Of a DNA stretch of 11,057 nucleotides, positions 1 to 7,056 are shown in pieces (position 1 is the stretch's first letter; every line of letters starts with the position of its first letter). The notes below the pieces were generated by a model, which saw only the letters and a list, made by a program, of their open reading frames with translations, had not been told where the DNA came from and did no database searches. The stretch is from an uncultured Clostridium sp. (lineage in GTDB: Bacteria; Bacillota; Clostridia; TANB77; CAG-508), in the NCBI GenBank assembly GCA_900553985.1, contig USFW01000038.1, positions 1 through 11,057 on the forward strand, written 5' to 3'. Made by a program: the position numbers and the translations under genes.

Positions 1-300
1 ATCTACTTCTACATTTTTTGCTCCATCATATTTTAGCTGTTCATCTAATTCTGATGCTGTTATTTCATCTGTTACATTATCTTCTTGCTTTTTCGTTTTC
101 AAGCTTTGCATCGCTAACCCTATTTGCTCTTTTTCTGTTCCTGCTGTATTTGCTTTTTTTGACTCTGTTGCTTGTGTTAATATCCCATTCTCTCCTGTTA
201 GCATTGCTATACTTACTCCTGCTAATATTAATAACACTATTATTGTTATTACTAGCGCTATCAACGTAATTCCACTTTTTTCCTTTAGCATTTTTTTCAT
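1..300 (-). CDS. Prepilin-like secreted protein, N-terminal part (continues beyond the left edge)
   Basis: The reading frame is open from an ATG at 300 to the window edge (100 codons, no stop), so only the N-terminus is visible. It opens with a short basic segment (MKKMLKEKSG), then the hydrophobic stretch ITLIALVITIIVLLILAGV, then a polar region rich in Glu, Lys and Gln. This is the layout of a type IV prepilin-like leader, with cleavage expected after the Gly before ITLI and the hydrophobic helix kept as membrane or filament anchor. An AAAGGGG ribosome site lies about six bases upstream of the ATG. The family is common in gut Clostridia as the anchor of varied surface proteins; the rest of this protein is not visible, so its function cannot be named. 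No convincing -35/-10 pair was found upstream. It is transcribed away from the por operon. Confidence 0.8.
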   Translation of the reverse strand, partial: MKKMLKEKSGITLIALVITIIVLLILAGVSIAMLTGENGILTQATESKKANTAGTEKEQIGLAMQSLKTKKQEDNVTDEITASELDEQLKYDGAKNVEVD

Positions 301-739
301 TTTTTCCCCTTTCTTTTGTTTCTTTTATTAACTTTTAACAAAATATTATATCATTATATCCTTGCCTAAATAGTAATAATTATACTAAAAACTATAAATT
401 GCAATTCTAAATTTTTAACTGTTTGTTCTTTTCCTATTATATATTACTTGTATAATTAATTCAATATATTATAGTACAATATTTCCTTAATAGTGTTTTT
501 TGTCTTTAAATACTTCATTTTATACATAATATTTAAAATTACACTTAAATACATAACTAACTTTATTTTCCTATATTTACAAGTTCTTACACCAATCTTA
601 TATATTTCTATATTTTCACTAATATTAATCATTATTTCCCATAATTCCAAGTGGTCAAATTCTTTAAAAATTCTTGACACATTAGCTTTTTAGTCATATA
701 CTAAATCCATAAAAAATAAATAAAAAAGGAGGCATTTTA
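301..739. other. Intergenic region, AT-rich, no supported gene
   Basis: This 439-bp spacer separates the divergent prepilin-like gene and the por operon. It holds the ribosome site of the left gene (about 307-313), the por promoter (674-702) and the por ribosome site (about 727-732). Open frames on both strands at about 456-693 lack ribosome sites and look like by-products of extreme AT content. I see no tRNA, riboswitch or strong terminator. Confidence 0.6.
674..702 (+). promoter_or_regulatory. Sigma-A-type promoter of the por operon
   Basis: TTGACA (674-679), a 17-base spacer and TATACT (697-702) match the vegetative consensus at 11 of 12 positions. Transcription would begin near 709, about 30 bases upstream of the porC start, and an AGGAGG-type ribosome site follows at about 727-732. 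No other strong promoter is seen ahead of the four por genes. Confidence 0.8.
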
Positions 740-1321
740 ATGGATAACATGATAGAAATTAGATGGCACGGTAGAGGTGGTCAAGGTGCTAAAACTGCAT
801 CTTTATTACTTGCTGACGCAGCCTTTAATACAGGAAAATATATTCAAGGATTTCCTGAATATGGTCCTGAAAGAATGGGTGCACCTATTACTGCATATAA
901 CAGAATAAGTGATAATCCAATTACAATTCATAGTAATATTTATGAACCAGATTATGTTGTTGTCGTTGATGATACTTTATTAGAAGCTGTTGATGTAACA
1001 GCTGGTTTAAAAGAATCTGGTGCTATTATCATAAATAGCACAAAATCTGCTGATGTTTTAAAAGAACATCTAAAAGGTTATAAAGGATCTATTTATACAA
1101 TTAATGCAAGAAAAGTATCTGAGGAAGCTTTAGGAAAATATTTTCCTAATACTCCAATGCTAGCTGCAATAGTTAAAGTTAGCGGTATAATGAGCGATGA
1201 AGCATTATTAAAAGATATGGAAGGTTCATTTAAACATAAATTTGCAAAAAAACCTGAAGTTATAGACGGAAATATGAAAGCTTTGGAATTAGCTTTAAAT
1301 GAAGTTACAAAAATTCAGTAG
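740..1321 (+). CDS. porC: Pyruvate:ferredoxin oxidoreductase, gamma subunit
   Basis: 193 residues, the usual size of a separate gamma subunit of 2-oxoacid:ferredoxin oxidoreductases. The diagnostic N-terminal motif RWHGRGGQGAKTAS (about residues 7-20) is followed by GFPEYGPERMGAPITAYNR (about 38-56), both typical of the gamma domain that helps bind the CoA side of the reaction. The enzyme decarboxylates pyruvate with CoA to acetyl-CoA and CO2 and passes two electrons to ferredoxin in the cytoplasm. It is first in the gamma-delta-alpha-beta order known from Thermotoga and archaeal enzymes. The ATG follows an AAAGGAGG site by seven to eight bases. The substrate is inferred from resemblance of the alpha and beta subunits to pyruvate enzymes; a branched-chain 2-oxoacid enzyme (vor) is not excluded. 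A 104-bp gap without a clear terminator separates it from porD. Confidence 0.88.
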   Translation: MDNMIEIRWHGRGGQGAKTASLLLADAAFNTGKYIQGFPEYGPERMGAPITAYNRISDNPITIHSNIYEPDYVVVVDDTLLEAVDVTAGLKESGAIIINSTKSADVLKEHLKGYKGSIYTINARKVSEEALGKYFPNTPMLAAIVKVSGIMSDEALLKDMEGSFKHKFAKKPEVIDGNMKALELALNEVTKIQ

Positions 1322-1425
1322 AAAAATATTAAATTTTAAAAATAAGATATTAAACTAAAAATATTTGATATCGAAGTAAATAATAATACTAACAATTATT
1401 ATTTATAAAGATAGGAGGTAAAATA

Positions 1426-1722
1426 ATGACAGATATAAATTCAAAAACACCTATGGAGAAATTAACTCCTGGTGGAGATATTTATACAGCTGGAAATTCT
1501 GTAGAATTTAAAACTGGTGATTGGAGAAGTTCATATCCTGTTTTCTTATCTGAAAAATGTAAACAATGTGGACTTTGTTTCCCTGTTTGCCCTGAAGATT
1601 CTATTCCAGTTGGAAAAGATCAAAAAAGAAAAGATTTTAATTATGATTATTGTAAAGGATGTGGCGTTTGTGCCAAAGTTTGTCCTTTCGGAGCAATCGA
1701 AATGAGAGAGGAAGGTGTTTAA
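1426..1722 (+). CDS. porD: Pyruvate:ferredoxin oxidoreductase, delta (ferredoxin-like) subunit
   Basis: 98 residues with two complete 4Fe-4S motifs: cysteines at about 45, 48, 51 and 55 (CKQCGLCFPVCP) and at about 76, 79, 82 and 86 (CKGCGVCAKVCP). The roughly 40 residues before the clusters are typical of PorD/VorD and distinguish it from a free ferredoxin. The subunit carries electrons from the ThDP site and proximal cluster of the beta subunit out to soluble ferredoxin. A strong AGGAGG ribosome site (1413-1418) lies seven bases upstream of the ATG. Only three bases separate its stop from the porA start, indicating translational coupling. Confidence 0.9.
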   Translation: MTDINSKTPMEKLTPGGDIYTAGNSVEFKTGDWRSSYPVFLSEKCKQCGLCFPVCPEDSIPVGKDQKRKDFNYDYCKGCGVCAKVCPFGAIEMREEGV

Positions 1723-1725
1723 TTA

Positions 1726-2919
1726 ATGGGAATTAGAGAAAGATTAAGTGGTAATGAAGCAACTGCAACTGCAATGAAACAAATAAATCCTGATGTTGTA
1801 GCAGCTTTTCCTATCACTCCTTCAACAGAAATACCACAATATTTTTCAACTTTTGTTGATAATGGTTTAGTTGATACTGAGTTTGTTGCTGTTGAAAGTG
1901 AACATAGTGCTATGAGTGCTTGTATTGGAGCTGAATCTGCTGGAGCTAGAGCTATGACAGCTACTTCTGCAAATGGTTTATCTTTAATGTGGGAAATGAT
2001 TTACATTGCTTCAAGCCTAAGATTACCAATCGTAATGTCTTTAGTAAATAGAGCCGTTTCAGGTCCTTTAAATATCCACAATGACCATTCAGATGCAATG
2101 GGAGTTAGAGATGCTGGTTGGATTATGCTATTTTCTGAAAATAATCAAGAAGCATATGATAATACTTTAATGGCTCATAGAATTGCTGAAAATAAAGATG
2201 TAATGTTACCTATTATGATATGTCAAGATGGATTTATTACTTCTCATTCTATTGAAAATATAGAATTAGTAGAAGATGATAAAGTTAAAGAATTCGTTGG
2301 AGAATATCATCCTGAACATTACTTATTAAATAAAAAAGAACCTATTGCAGTTGGTCCTTTAGATTTACAAGCTTACTTATTTGAGCATAAAGCTATGCAA
2401 GCAGAAGCTATGAGAAATGCCAAACAAGTGATTTTAGATGTATCTAAAAATTTCGAAAAAATGACTGGAAGAAAATATGGCCTTTTTGAAGAATATAAGT
2501 TAGATGATGCTGAAATTGCTATTGTTTGTATGAATTCAACTGCTGGAACAACTAAATTTGTAGTTGATAAATTAAGAGAAAAAGGAATAAAAGCAGGTTT
2601 GTTAAAAATTCGTGTATTTAGACCTTTCCCAGTTGATGAAGTTGCAAGTTCTCTATCACATCTTAAAGCTATTGCAATATTGGATAAAGCAGATTCTTTA
2701 AATGCAGCTGGAGGTGCTTTATTTGAAGATGTAACATCCGCTATGTATGTAAATAATAAAATTGTACCTGCTGTAAACTATGTTTATGGTATTGGTGGTA
2801 GAGATACAAAAGCAGATGATATTGAAAAAGTATATAATGATTTACTTGAAATTGCAAAAACAGGAAAAGTTGAAAATCCTTATAGATATTTTGGATTAAG
2901 AAAGGAAGGTGTTAACTAA
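1726..2919 (+). CDS. porA: Pyruvate:ferredoxin oxidoreductase, alpha subunit
   Basis: 397 residues, full length for a separate alpha chain. The N-terminal pyrimidine-binding domain shows FPITPSTEI (about 28-36), the segment VESEHSAMSACIGA (about 57-70) with the Glu expected to act on the ThDP aminopyrimidine, and then the NRAVSGPLNIHNDHSD and MGVRDAGW stretches typical of pyruvate enzymes. The C-terminal half contains the transketolase-C-like domain (LKIRVFRPFP and following). It builds the active site together with PorB. The ribosome site is in the end of porD (GAGAGGAAGG). The stop overlaps the porB start as TAATG, so the two chains are likely made in equal amounts. Nothing is truncated or missing. 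Confidence 0.92.
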   Translation: MGIRERLSGNEATATAMKQINPDVVAAFPITPSTEIPQYFSTFVDNGLVDTEFVAVESEHSAMSACIGAESAGARAMTATSANGLSLMWEMIYIASSLRLPIVMSLVNRAVSGPLNIHNDHSDAMGVRDAGWIMLFSENNQEAYDNTLMAHRIAENKDVMLPIMICQDGFITSHSIENIELVEDDKVKEFVGEYHPEHYLLNKKEPIAVGPLDLQAYLFEHKAMQAEAMRNAKQVILDVSKNFEKMTGRKYGLFEEYKLDDAEIAIVCMNSTAGTTKFVVDKLREKGIKAGLLKIRVFRPFPVDEVASSLSHLKAIAILDKADSLNAAGGALFEDVTSAMYVNNKIVPAVNYVYGIGGRDTKADDIEKVYNDLLEIAKTGKVENPYRYFGLRKEGVN

Positions 2920-3872
2920 TGGCATATAATTTAAAAGAAGTAATAGCTGATAAACCTTCAAGATTTACTTCAGGTCACAGAATGTGTGCTGGGTGTGGAG
3001 CTCCACCTGTTGCTAGACACATAATGAGAGCATTAAAACCAGAAGACCATGCAGTAGTTGCAACAGCTACTGGATGTATGGAAGTTTCTACATTTATTTA
3101 TCCATATACATCATGGACAGATTCTTTTATCCATACAGCATTTGAATGTGCAGCAGCAACATTATCAGGAGCTGAAGCAGCCTATGTTGCAATGAAAAAA
3201 CAAGGCAAATTACCACAAGATGGAGAAACAAAATTTATTGCATTTGGTGGAGATGGAGGAACTTACGATATAGGTTTACAATCTTTATCTGGGGCAATGG
3301 AAAGAGGACATGATTTAGTTTATGTATGTTATGATAATGGTGCATATATGAATACAGGTATTCAAAGATCTTCTGCAACTCCAAAATTTGCAGACACAAC
3401 AACTTCTCCCGCTGGTGAAGTAATTCCTGGTAAAGCACAAGCTAGAAAAGATTTAACTAAAATAATGGCAGGACATCATATACCTTATGTTGCTCAAACA
3501 ATAGCTTATATGAATTTTAAAGATTTATACGAAAAAGCTGAAAAAGCAATTTATACAAAAGGCCCTGCCTTCTTAAATGTAATGGCACCTTGTCCTAGAG
3601 GTTGGGGATATCCAACAGAGGATTTAATGAAAATAAATAAATTAGCAGTTGAAACTTGCTATTGGCCATTATATGAAATAGTTGATGGTGTTTACCATAT
3701 AACATATAAACCAGCTAAAAAATTGCCAATAGAAGAATTCTTAAAACCTCAAAAAAGATTTAAGCATATGTTTGCTCCAGGAAATGAATGGATGATTCAA
3801 GAGTTCCAAAGAATTGTGGATGAAAGATGGGATGAACTTCTAAGATTAGAAGAAATTACAAATAGAGATTAA
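2919..3872 (+). CDS. porB: Pyruvate:ferredoxin oxidoreductase, beta subunit (ThDP-binding)
   Basis: 317 residues, normal for the family. The ThDP-Mg motif is complete: GDGG at about 111-114 and the Asn of YDNGAYMNTG at about 140. Four cysteines expected to hold the proximal 4Fe-4S cluster are present: CAGC at about 23 and 26, TGCME at about 53, and PCPRGW at about 225. The protein binds the cofactor, forms the hydroxyethyl intermediate from pyruvate and starts electron flow to PorD. It starts one base inside the porA stop codon (TAATG). Its stop lies only four bases before a MITE-like element whose hairpin probably ends transcription of the operon. Confidence 0.92.
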   Translation: MAYNLKEVIADKPSRFTSGHRMCAGCGAPPVARHIMRALKPEDHAVVATATGCMEVSTFIYPYTSWTDSFIHTAFECAAATLSGAEAAYVAMKKQGKLPQDGETKFIAFGGDGGTYDIGLQSLSGAMERGHDLVYVCYDNGAYMNTGIQRSSATPKFADTTTSPAGEVIPGKAQARKDLTKIMAGHHIPYVAQTIAYMNFKDLYEKAEKAIYTKGPAFLNVMAPCPRGWGYPTEDLMKINKLAVETCYWPLYEIVDGVYHITYKPAKKLPIEEFLKPQKRFKHMFAPGNEWMIQEFQRIVDERWDELLRLEEITNRD

Positions 3873-3876
3873 TAAC

Positions 3877-3909
3877 TTGATGATTTTGGGGTCGGAGACA
3901 AAAATCAGC
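3877..3909 (+). repeat. Left terminal inverted repeat of the MITE-like element
   Basis: 33 bases beginning TTGATGATTTTGGGGTCGGA. It is complementary to 4111-4143 except for C3899, which faces A4121. It begins four bases after the porB stop codon. Confidence 0.75.
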
Positions 3910-3972
3910 TTTCCAAATTCCAATAAAATTTTTGAATTAAAACTTATTATATAAATTATTCTATAAAATATA

Positions 3973-4014
3973 AAAAAATTTCTTATGACTAATAAGTGTC
4001 ATAAGAAATTTTTT
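3973..4014. terminator. Bidirectional intrinsic-terminator-like hairpin
   Basis: A perfect 17-bp stem (AAAAAATTTCTTATGAC with GTCATAAGAAATTTTTT) encloses an 8-base loop. Each side ends in an A or T run, so transcripts from either direction would end in a U-rich tract after the stem. It lies between the convergent por operon and ferredoxin gene and is well placed to terminate both. The stem is poor in G and C, so its efficiency is uncertain. It lies inside the MITE-like element, which would then supply the terminator. Confidence 0.6.
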
Positions 4015-4110
4015 ATTTTATAATCTTTATATTTAATAATTTGAGTCCTTGATATAAAATTGTTTTACCTTATGTAATAAAAAAATAATATATTAATATC
4101 ACACAGAAAT

Positions 4111-4143
4111 GCTGATTTTTATCTCCGACCCCAAAATCATCAA
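4111..4143 (-). repeat. Right terminal inverted repeat of the MITE-like element
   Basis: 33 bases ending with the reverse complement of the left repeat (…CCGACCCCAAAATCATCAA) with one mismatch. It ends 15 bases before the stop codon of the minus-strand ferredoxin gene. Confidence 0.75.
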
Positions 4144-4158
4144 AAAGTATTAATTTTG

Positions 4159-4329
4159 TTATTCTTCAACTGGCGCACTTACTGGACAAACTCCAGCACA
4201 AGTTCCACAGCTAATGCAAGCTGATTGATCTATTACAAATCTATCATCTCCTTGTGATATGCATCCTACTGGACATTCTGCTGCACAAGCTCCACATGAT
4301 ATACATTGTTCTGTTATTTTATATGCCAT
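4159..4329 (-). CDS. Clostridial-type 2[4Fe-4S] ferredoxin
   Basis: A 56-residue protein beginning MAYKITEQCISCGACAAEC. Two complete cluster motifs are visible: CISCGACAAECP and CISCGTCAGVCP. Length, symmetry and spacing match the classical small clostridial ferredoxin of about 55 residues. It is a soluble low-potential electron carrier, and the natural acceptor of pyruvate:ferredoxin oxidoreductase, whose genes end 286 bases away in convergent orientation. The ATG at 4329 follows an AGGAGGTG ribosome site (4337-4344) by seven bases. One oddity: between the clusters the first motif is followed by a further Cys (CPVGC, residue 23), seen in some ferredoxins of this type. I found no clear promoter in 4345-4476. 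Confidence 0.93.
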   Translation of the reverse strand: MAYKITEQCISCGACAAECPVGCISQGDDRFVIDQSACISCGTCAGVCPVSAPVEE

Positions 4330-4476
4330 AATTCTTCACCTCCTATCAATATAATTAATTTATATTAAATTTTATTCTAATCATTCTATAAATTCTCTAT
4401 CTCTAAAGATACCCAAATATGTAAACACTATATTAATTTATCTAAGCTGTATTAAATAATTTAGCTTTACTTTAAT

Positions 4477-5391
4477 CTATTCTGATTCTCTTAGTCCCTC
4501 TTCTTCTTTTTCTAATTTTTCCAATTCTTCTAATTCTTTTTTATGTTCTAATTCTTCTGAATCTATTTTTTCTTGCCCTATATCCTTTATTACTTTTATA
4601 TCTTTTGCATCATATTTCCTATAAATATATGAGTCACCATCTTTAATTTTAACTCTTACTCTTTCTTTTAAAGTTTCTATTGACTCTATCTCGCCTTCTC
4701 CTTCTTCTGTTTCTACAATAGCTCCTATATTAGGTAATTTTTTTAGTTTTTCTTCATATACATCATTTTCATATTTCAAACAACACATTAATCTACCACA
4801 ATTACCTGATATTTTTGAAGGATTTAATGAAATGTTTTGTTCCTTTGCCATCTTTATTGATACTGCTTCAAAGTCACTCAAAAATGTACAACAACAAAGT
4901 TCTCTTCCACAAACTCCATTTCCCCCAATTTTTTTAACTTCATCTCTTACACCTATTTGTCTTAATTCTATTCTTGTTTTATATATTGAAGCTAAATCTT
5001 TTACTAATTCTCTAAAGTCTATTCTTCCATCAGCAATAAAATAAAATAAAATTTTGCTATTGTCAAATTTATATTCTACATCTGTTAATGTCATTTTTAA
5101 TTTATGTTCTTTTATTTTCTTTTTACATACTTCAAAAGCTTTTTTTTCTATTTCCTTGCATTCATTATAATGTTTGTGGTCTTTATTGTTTGCTATTCTT
5201 ATAATCTTTTTTAGTGGTGCTATTATCTTTTCATCATTTACAAATCTATTAGGAATTACAACTTCCCCATATTCTTCTCCTTGTGTTGTTTCTACAATAA
5301 CTTTGTCACCTTTTTTTAATTTTAAGTTTTTAGGATTAAAAAAATATATTTTTCCTAATTTTTTAAATCTTACCCCTATGATATTTTTCAA
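4477..5391 (-). CDS. ricT: RicT/YaaT-like PSP1-domain protein (stage 0 sporulation family)
   Basis: About 304 residues from the TTG start. The PSP1 domain is recognisable by GVRFKKLGKIYFF at the N-terminus and two cysteine-rich clusters, GVCGRELCCCTFL (about 159-171) and SGNCGRLMCCLKYE (about 195-208), which in the family help hold Fe-S clusters in the RicA-RicF-RicT complex. In Bacillus that complex assists RNase Y in mRNA maturation and affects sporulation, competence and biofilm formation. The C-terminal 30 or so residues are Glu/Lys-rich and likely a coiled coil. The gene follows holB as in Bacillus. I place the start at TTG 5391 because GGAGGA (5398-5403) lies six bases upstream, the protein then begins MKNIIGVRFKK like relatives, and TTGA overlaps the holB stop. 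A GTG at 5406 would add five residues but has no ribosome site. Confidence 0.9.
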   Translation of the reverse strand: MKNIIGVRFKKLGKIYFFNPKNLKLKKGDKVIVETTQGEEYGEVVIPNRFVNDEKIIAPLKKIIRIANNKDHKHYNECKEIEKKAFEVCKKKIKEHKLKMTLTDVEYKFDNSKILFYFIADGRIDFRELVKDLASIYKTRIELRQIGVRDEVKKIGGNGVCGRELCCCTFLSDFEAVSIKMAKEQNISLNPSKISGNCGRLMCCLKYENDVYEEKLKKLPNIGAIVETEEGEGEIESIETLKERVRVKIKDGDSYIYRKYDAKDIKVIKDIGQEKIDSEELEHKKELEELEKLEKEEEGLRESE

Positions 5392-6278
5392 TTTACATCC
5401 TCCCACATATTAAATAGCATATTATCGATACTCATATCATAATTTGCATTTTGCTTTAATCTTGTTTTTGTTTCTTCTACACTATTTATACATTTTATAT
5501 ATTCGTAATCTATTTTTGATAATTTTATTAATATTACATTTATATATTCTAAGATATCAAATATTTCTTCTTTTGATTTATATAATATTTCAGACATATT
5601 TAAAATATCAATAATACTTTTTTGGCTTATGCTTTTTATTATTAATTCAATTTTCTCATATTGTTCCTTTTTATCTTTTAGTAATATTGCCTTTCCTATG
5701 CTACCTTGAAAGATTTCTAACATATTTGTACTAATGTCTTTTAATTCATATTTTTCTTCTAAATATTTTCTTATTTTTTCGTCTTCTATTTTCGAAAAAT
5801 GAATTATCATACATCTAGATTTTATAGTACTTAAAAACATATTTTCATTTGATCCTATTAAGATTATTGTACTATATTCAGGTGGCTCTTCTAATGTTTT
5901 TAATAGACAATTTTGGGCTTCTGTTGTCATTTTATCTGCATCATTTATTATATAAACTTTCTTATTAGAAATTATTGGTTTTTCTTGAATTTTTCTTTGT
6001 ATATATCTTATTTGTTCTATTTTTACACTATTTCCCTCAGGTTCAATATATAAAAAATCCGGATTATTGTTTGAGTCAAATTCTATGCATGATTTACAAG
6101 TATTACAATATTTATTATCACTAATACATAATAACATTTTTGCAAATTCTTTTGCTATTTCTTTTTTTCCAATACCTTCAATTCCTACAAATAAATAACT
6201 ATGTGATGTTTTTTTATCTTTTACTGATTTATATAACATTTCTTTTATTTTATCATTACCAATAATTTTATCAAACAT
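5388..6278 (-). CDS. holB: DNA polymerase III, delta-prime subunit
   Basis: 296 residues. The AAA+ clamp-loader fold is shown by HSYLFVGIEGIGKKEIAKEF with the P-loop at about 32-39, a zinc-binding set of cysteines (51, 58, 61, 64), the stretch YIINDADKMT (about 109-118), LLKTLEEPP (about 125-133) and the SRC motif (about 154-156). The C-terminal half is divergent and Ile/Lys-rich, as is usual for delta-prime in low-GC bacteria. It is part of the clamp loader that places the sliding clamp on DNA. In Bacillus it is likewise followed by yaaT (ricT). The ATG at 6278 has only a weak GAG-type ribosome site. A 63-bp spacer with AT-rich inverted repeats separates it from lepB upstream; the same promoter probably serves all three genes. 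Confidence 0.9.
   Translation of the reverse strand: MFDKIIGNDKIKEMLYKSVKDKKTSHSYLFVGIEGIGKKEIAKEFAKMLLCISDNKYCNTCKSCIEFDSNNNPDFLYIEPEGNSVKIEQIRYIQRKIQEKPIISNKKVYIINDADKMTTEAQNCLLKTLEEPPEYSTIILIGSNENMFLSTIKSRCMIIHFSKIEDEKIRKYLEEKYELKDISTNMLEIFQGSIGKAILLKDKKEQYEKIELIIKSISQKSIIDILNMSEILYKSKEEIFDILEYINVILIKLSKIDYEYIKCINSVEETKTRLKQNANYDMSIDNMLFNMWEDVN
5398..5403 (-). promoter_or_regulatory. Ribosome binding site that fixes the ricT start
   Basis: GGAGGA on the minus strand, inside the end of holB, lies six bases before the TTG at 5391-5389. It is downstream of, or overlaps, the alternative GTG at 5406 and so cannot serve that start. The TTG shares the bases TTGA with the holB stop codon, indicating translational coupling. 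Confidence 0.7.
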
Positions 6279-6308
6279 CTCTACTCATATAATCAATTAT
6301 ATAAAAAT

Positions 6309-6331
6309 ATTAATCTATTTAATTGATTAAT
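6309..6331 (-). other. AT-rich hairpin in the lepB-holB gap
   Basis: A 7-bp perfect stem ATTAATC/GATTAAT with a 9-base loop, followed on the minus strand by ATTTTTAT. It overlaps a second possible pairing (AATCAATT 6291-6298 with AATTGATT 6321-6328). It could be a weak attenuator after lepB or a chance product of AT richness. There is no G/C-rich core, so I do not call it a terminator. Confidence 0.3.
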
Positions 6332-6341
6332 CCCTTTCTTC

Positions 6342-6980
6342 TTATTCTACTTTTCCCCAAACATTAAGTGGCCATATTCTTATTGCAACTTTGCTTTCTA
6401 TTTTTTCTAGTGGAATACATCCAAAAGCTCTACAATCTGTACTATGACTTCTATTATCTCCCATAGCAAAAACACAATTTTCAGGTACTATGAAATCTGT
6501 AAGTCCAGCTCCTACTACATCTGTTACAATTCCCTCTTGCAAATATTTTTCTTCAAGCTCTTTATCATTTATATAAACTTTTCCATTTTTTATTTGAACA
6601 TGTTCTCCTGGAAGTGCTATAACTCTTTTTATATAACTTTCTTTCCCTATTTCTAAAACATATTTAGTAAATTTCCCAAGTATATTTGTTGGTTCATCTT
6701 CATATTTTGCTATCGGATTACTTTGGTCTACCTCAGATTCTGCATATATCTTTTTACTTGGTGCTTCAAAAGTGATTATATCTCCCCTTTCAGGTAAAGT
6801 TTTTGTAGTTCTTCCCCAACGATTTAACCATAGTCTTTGGTCTTGTACTAATGTAGGATACATTGATACTTGTTTTACTATTGTTGGAGTTCCTATAAAA
6901 TATCTAAATAATAATGCTAATACTATAGCAATTATTATACAATACACCCATTCTAATGCTTCTTTTATCTTTGGATTCAA
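6342..6980 (-). CDS. lepB: Signal peptidase I
   Basis: 212 residues. One N-terminal membrane segment (about 11-29, VYCIIIAIVLALLFRYF) anchors the enzyme with its catalytic domain outside. The catalytic Ser is in QVSMYPTL (Ser39). The general-base Lys is in YIKRVIALPGEHV (Lys118). The conserved GDNRSHSTDCRAFG box is at about 174-187. It removes signal peptides from secreted proteins. The start is TTG at 6980, preceded by AGGAGAG with a six-base spacer; no in-frame ATG precedes the membrane segment. It is first in a lepB-holB-ricT unit behind a strong promoter. Prepilin-like leaders such as that at 1-300 are normally cut by a different, prepilin peptidase, so LepB is not their processing enzyme. 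Confidence 0.92.
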   Translation of the reverse strand: MNPKIKEALEWVYCIIIAIVLALLFRYFIGTPTIVKQVSMYPTLVQDQRLWLNRWGRTTKTLPERGDIITFEAPSKKIYAESEVDQSNPIAKYEDEPTNILGKFTKYVLEIGKESYIKRVIALPGEHVQIKNGKVYINDKELEEKYLQEGIVTDVVGAGLTDFIVPENCVFAMGDNRSHSTDCRAFGCIPLEKIESKVAIRIWPLNVWGKVE

Positions 6981-7020
6981 ATTAATCTCTCCTATCCTTT
7001 ATATCTTTTTTAACCACTTT

Positions 7021-7049
7021 ATTATACATTATAATTTTATTTTTTTCAA
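7021..7049 (-). promoter_or_regulatory. Sigma-A-type promoter of lepB-holB-ricT
   Basis: On the minus strand TTGAAA (7049-7044), a 17-base AT-rich spacer and TATAAT (7026-7021). Transcription would start near 7014, about 34 bases before the lepB TTG. It lies just after the stop of the upstream RHH-like gene, so lepB is uncoupled from that gene. Confidence 0.75.
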
Positions 7050-7056
7050 CAAAATG

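Larger units (their letters stand above)
3877..4143. mobile_element. MITE-like element with 33-bp terminal inverted repeats
   Basis: A 267-bp non-coding unit bounded by 33-bp inverted repeats that differ at one position (3877-3909 and 4111-4143). The repeats contain GGGGTCGGAGA and are much richer in G than the surroundings. No open frame inside could encode a transposase, so it would have to be mobilised in trans. Immediately outside the repeats, 3868-3874 and 4148-4154 form a further inverted ATTAATA/TATTAAT pair, so no unambiguous target-site duplication is seen. It sits four bases after the porB stop and 15 bases before the ferredoxin stop, in the gap between convergent genes. An alternative is a REP/BIME-like repeat or a large terminator structure. 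Copy number in the genome would decide. Confidence 0.55.

Noticed and set aside
456..693. Overlapping open frames on both strands in the por upstream region
   Set aside because: No ribosome site for either; the minus frame starts with GTG inside the por -35 box. The composition is that of random AT-rich DNA.
3235..3438. Minus-strand open frame inside porB
   Set aside because: It is the shadow of a well-supported gene with intact motifs.
4444..4466. Terminator after ricT (AAGCT/AGCTT inverted repeat)
   Set aside because: A 5-bp stem with a broken interior and no T-run on the minus strand.
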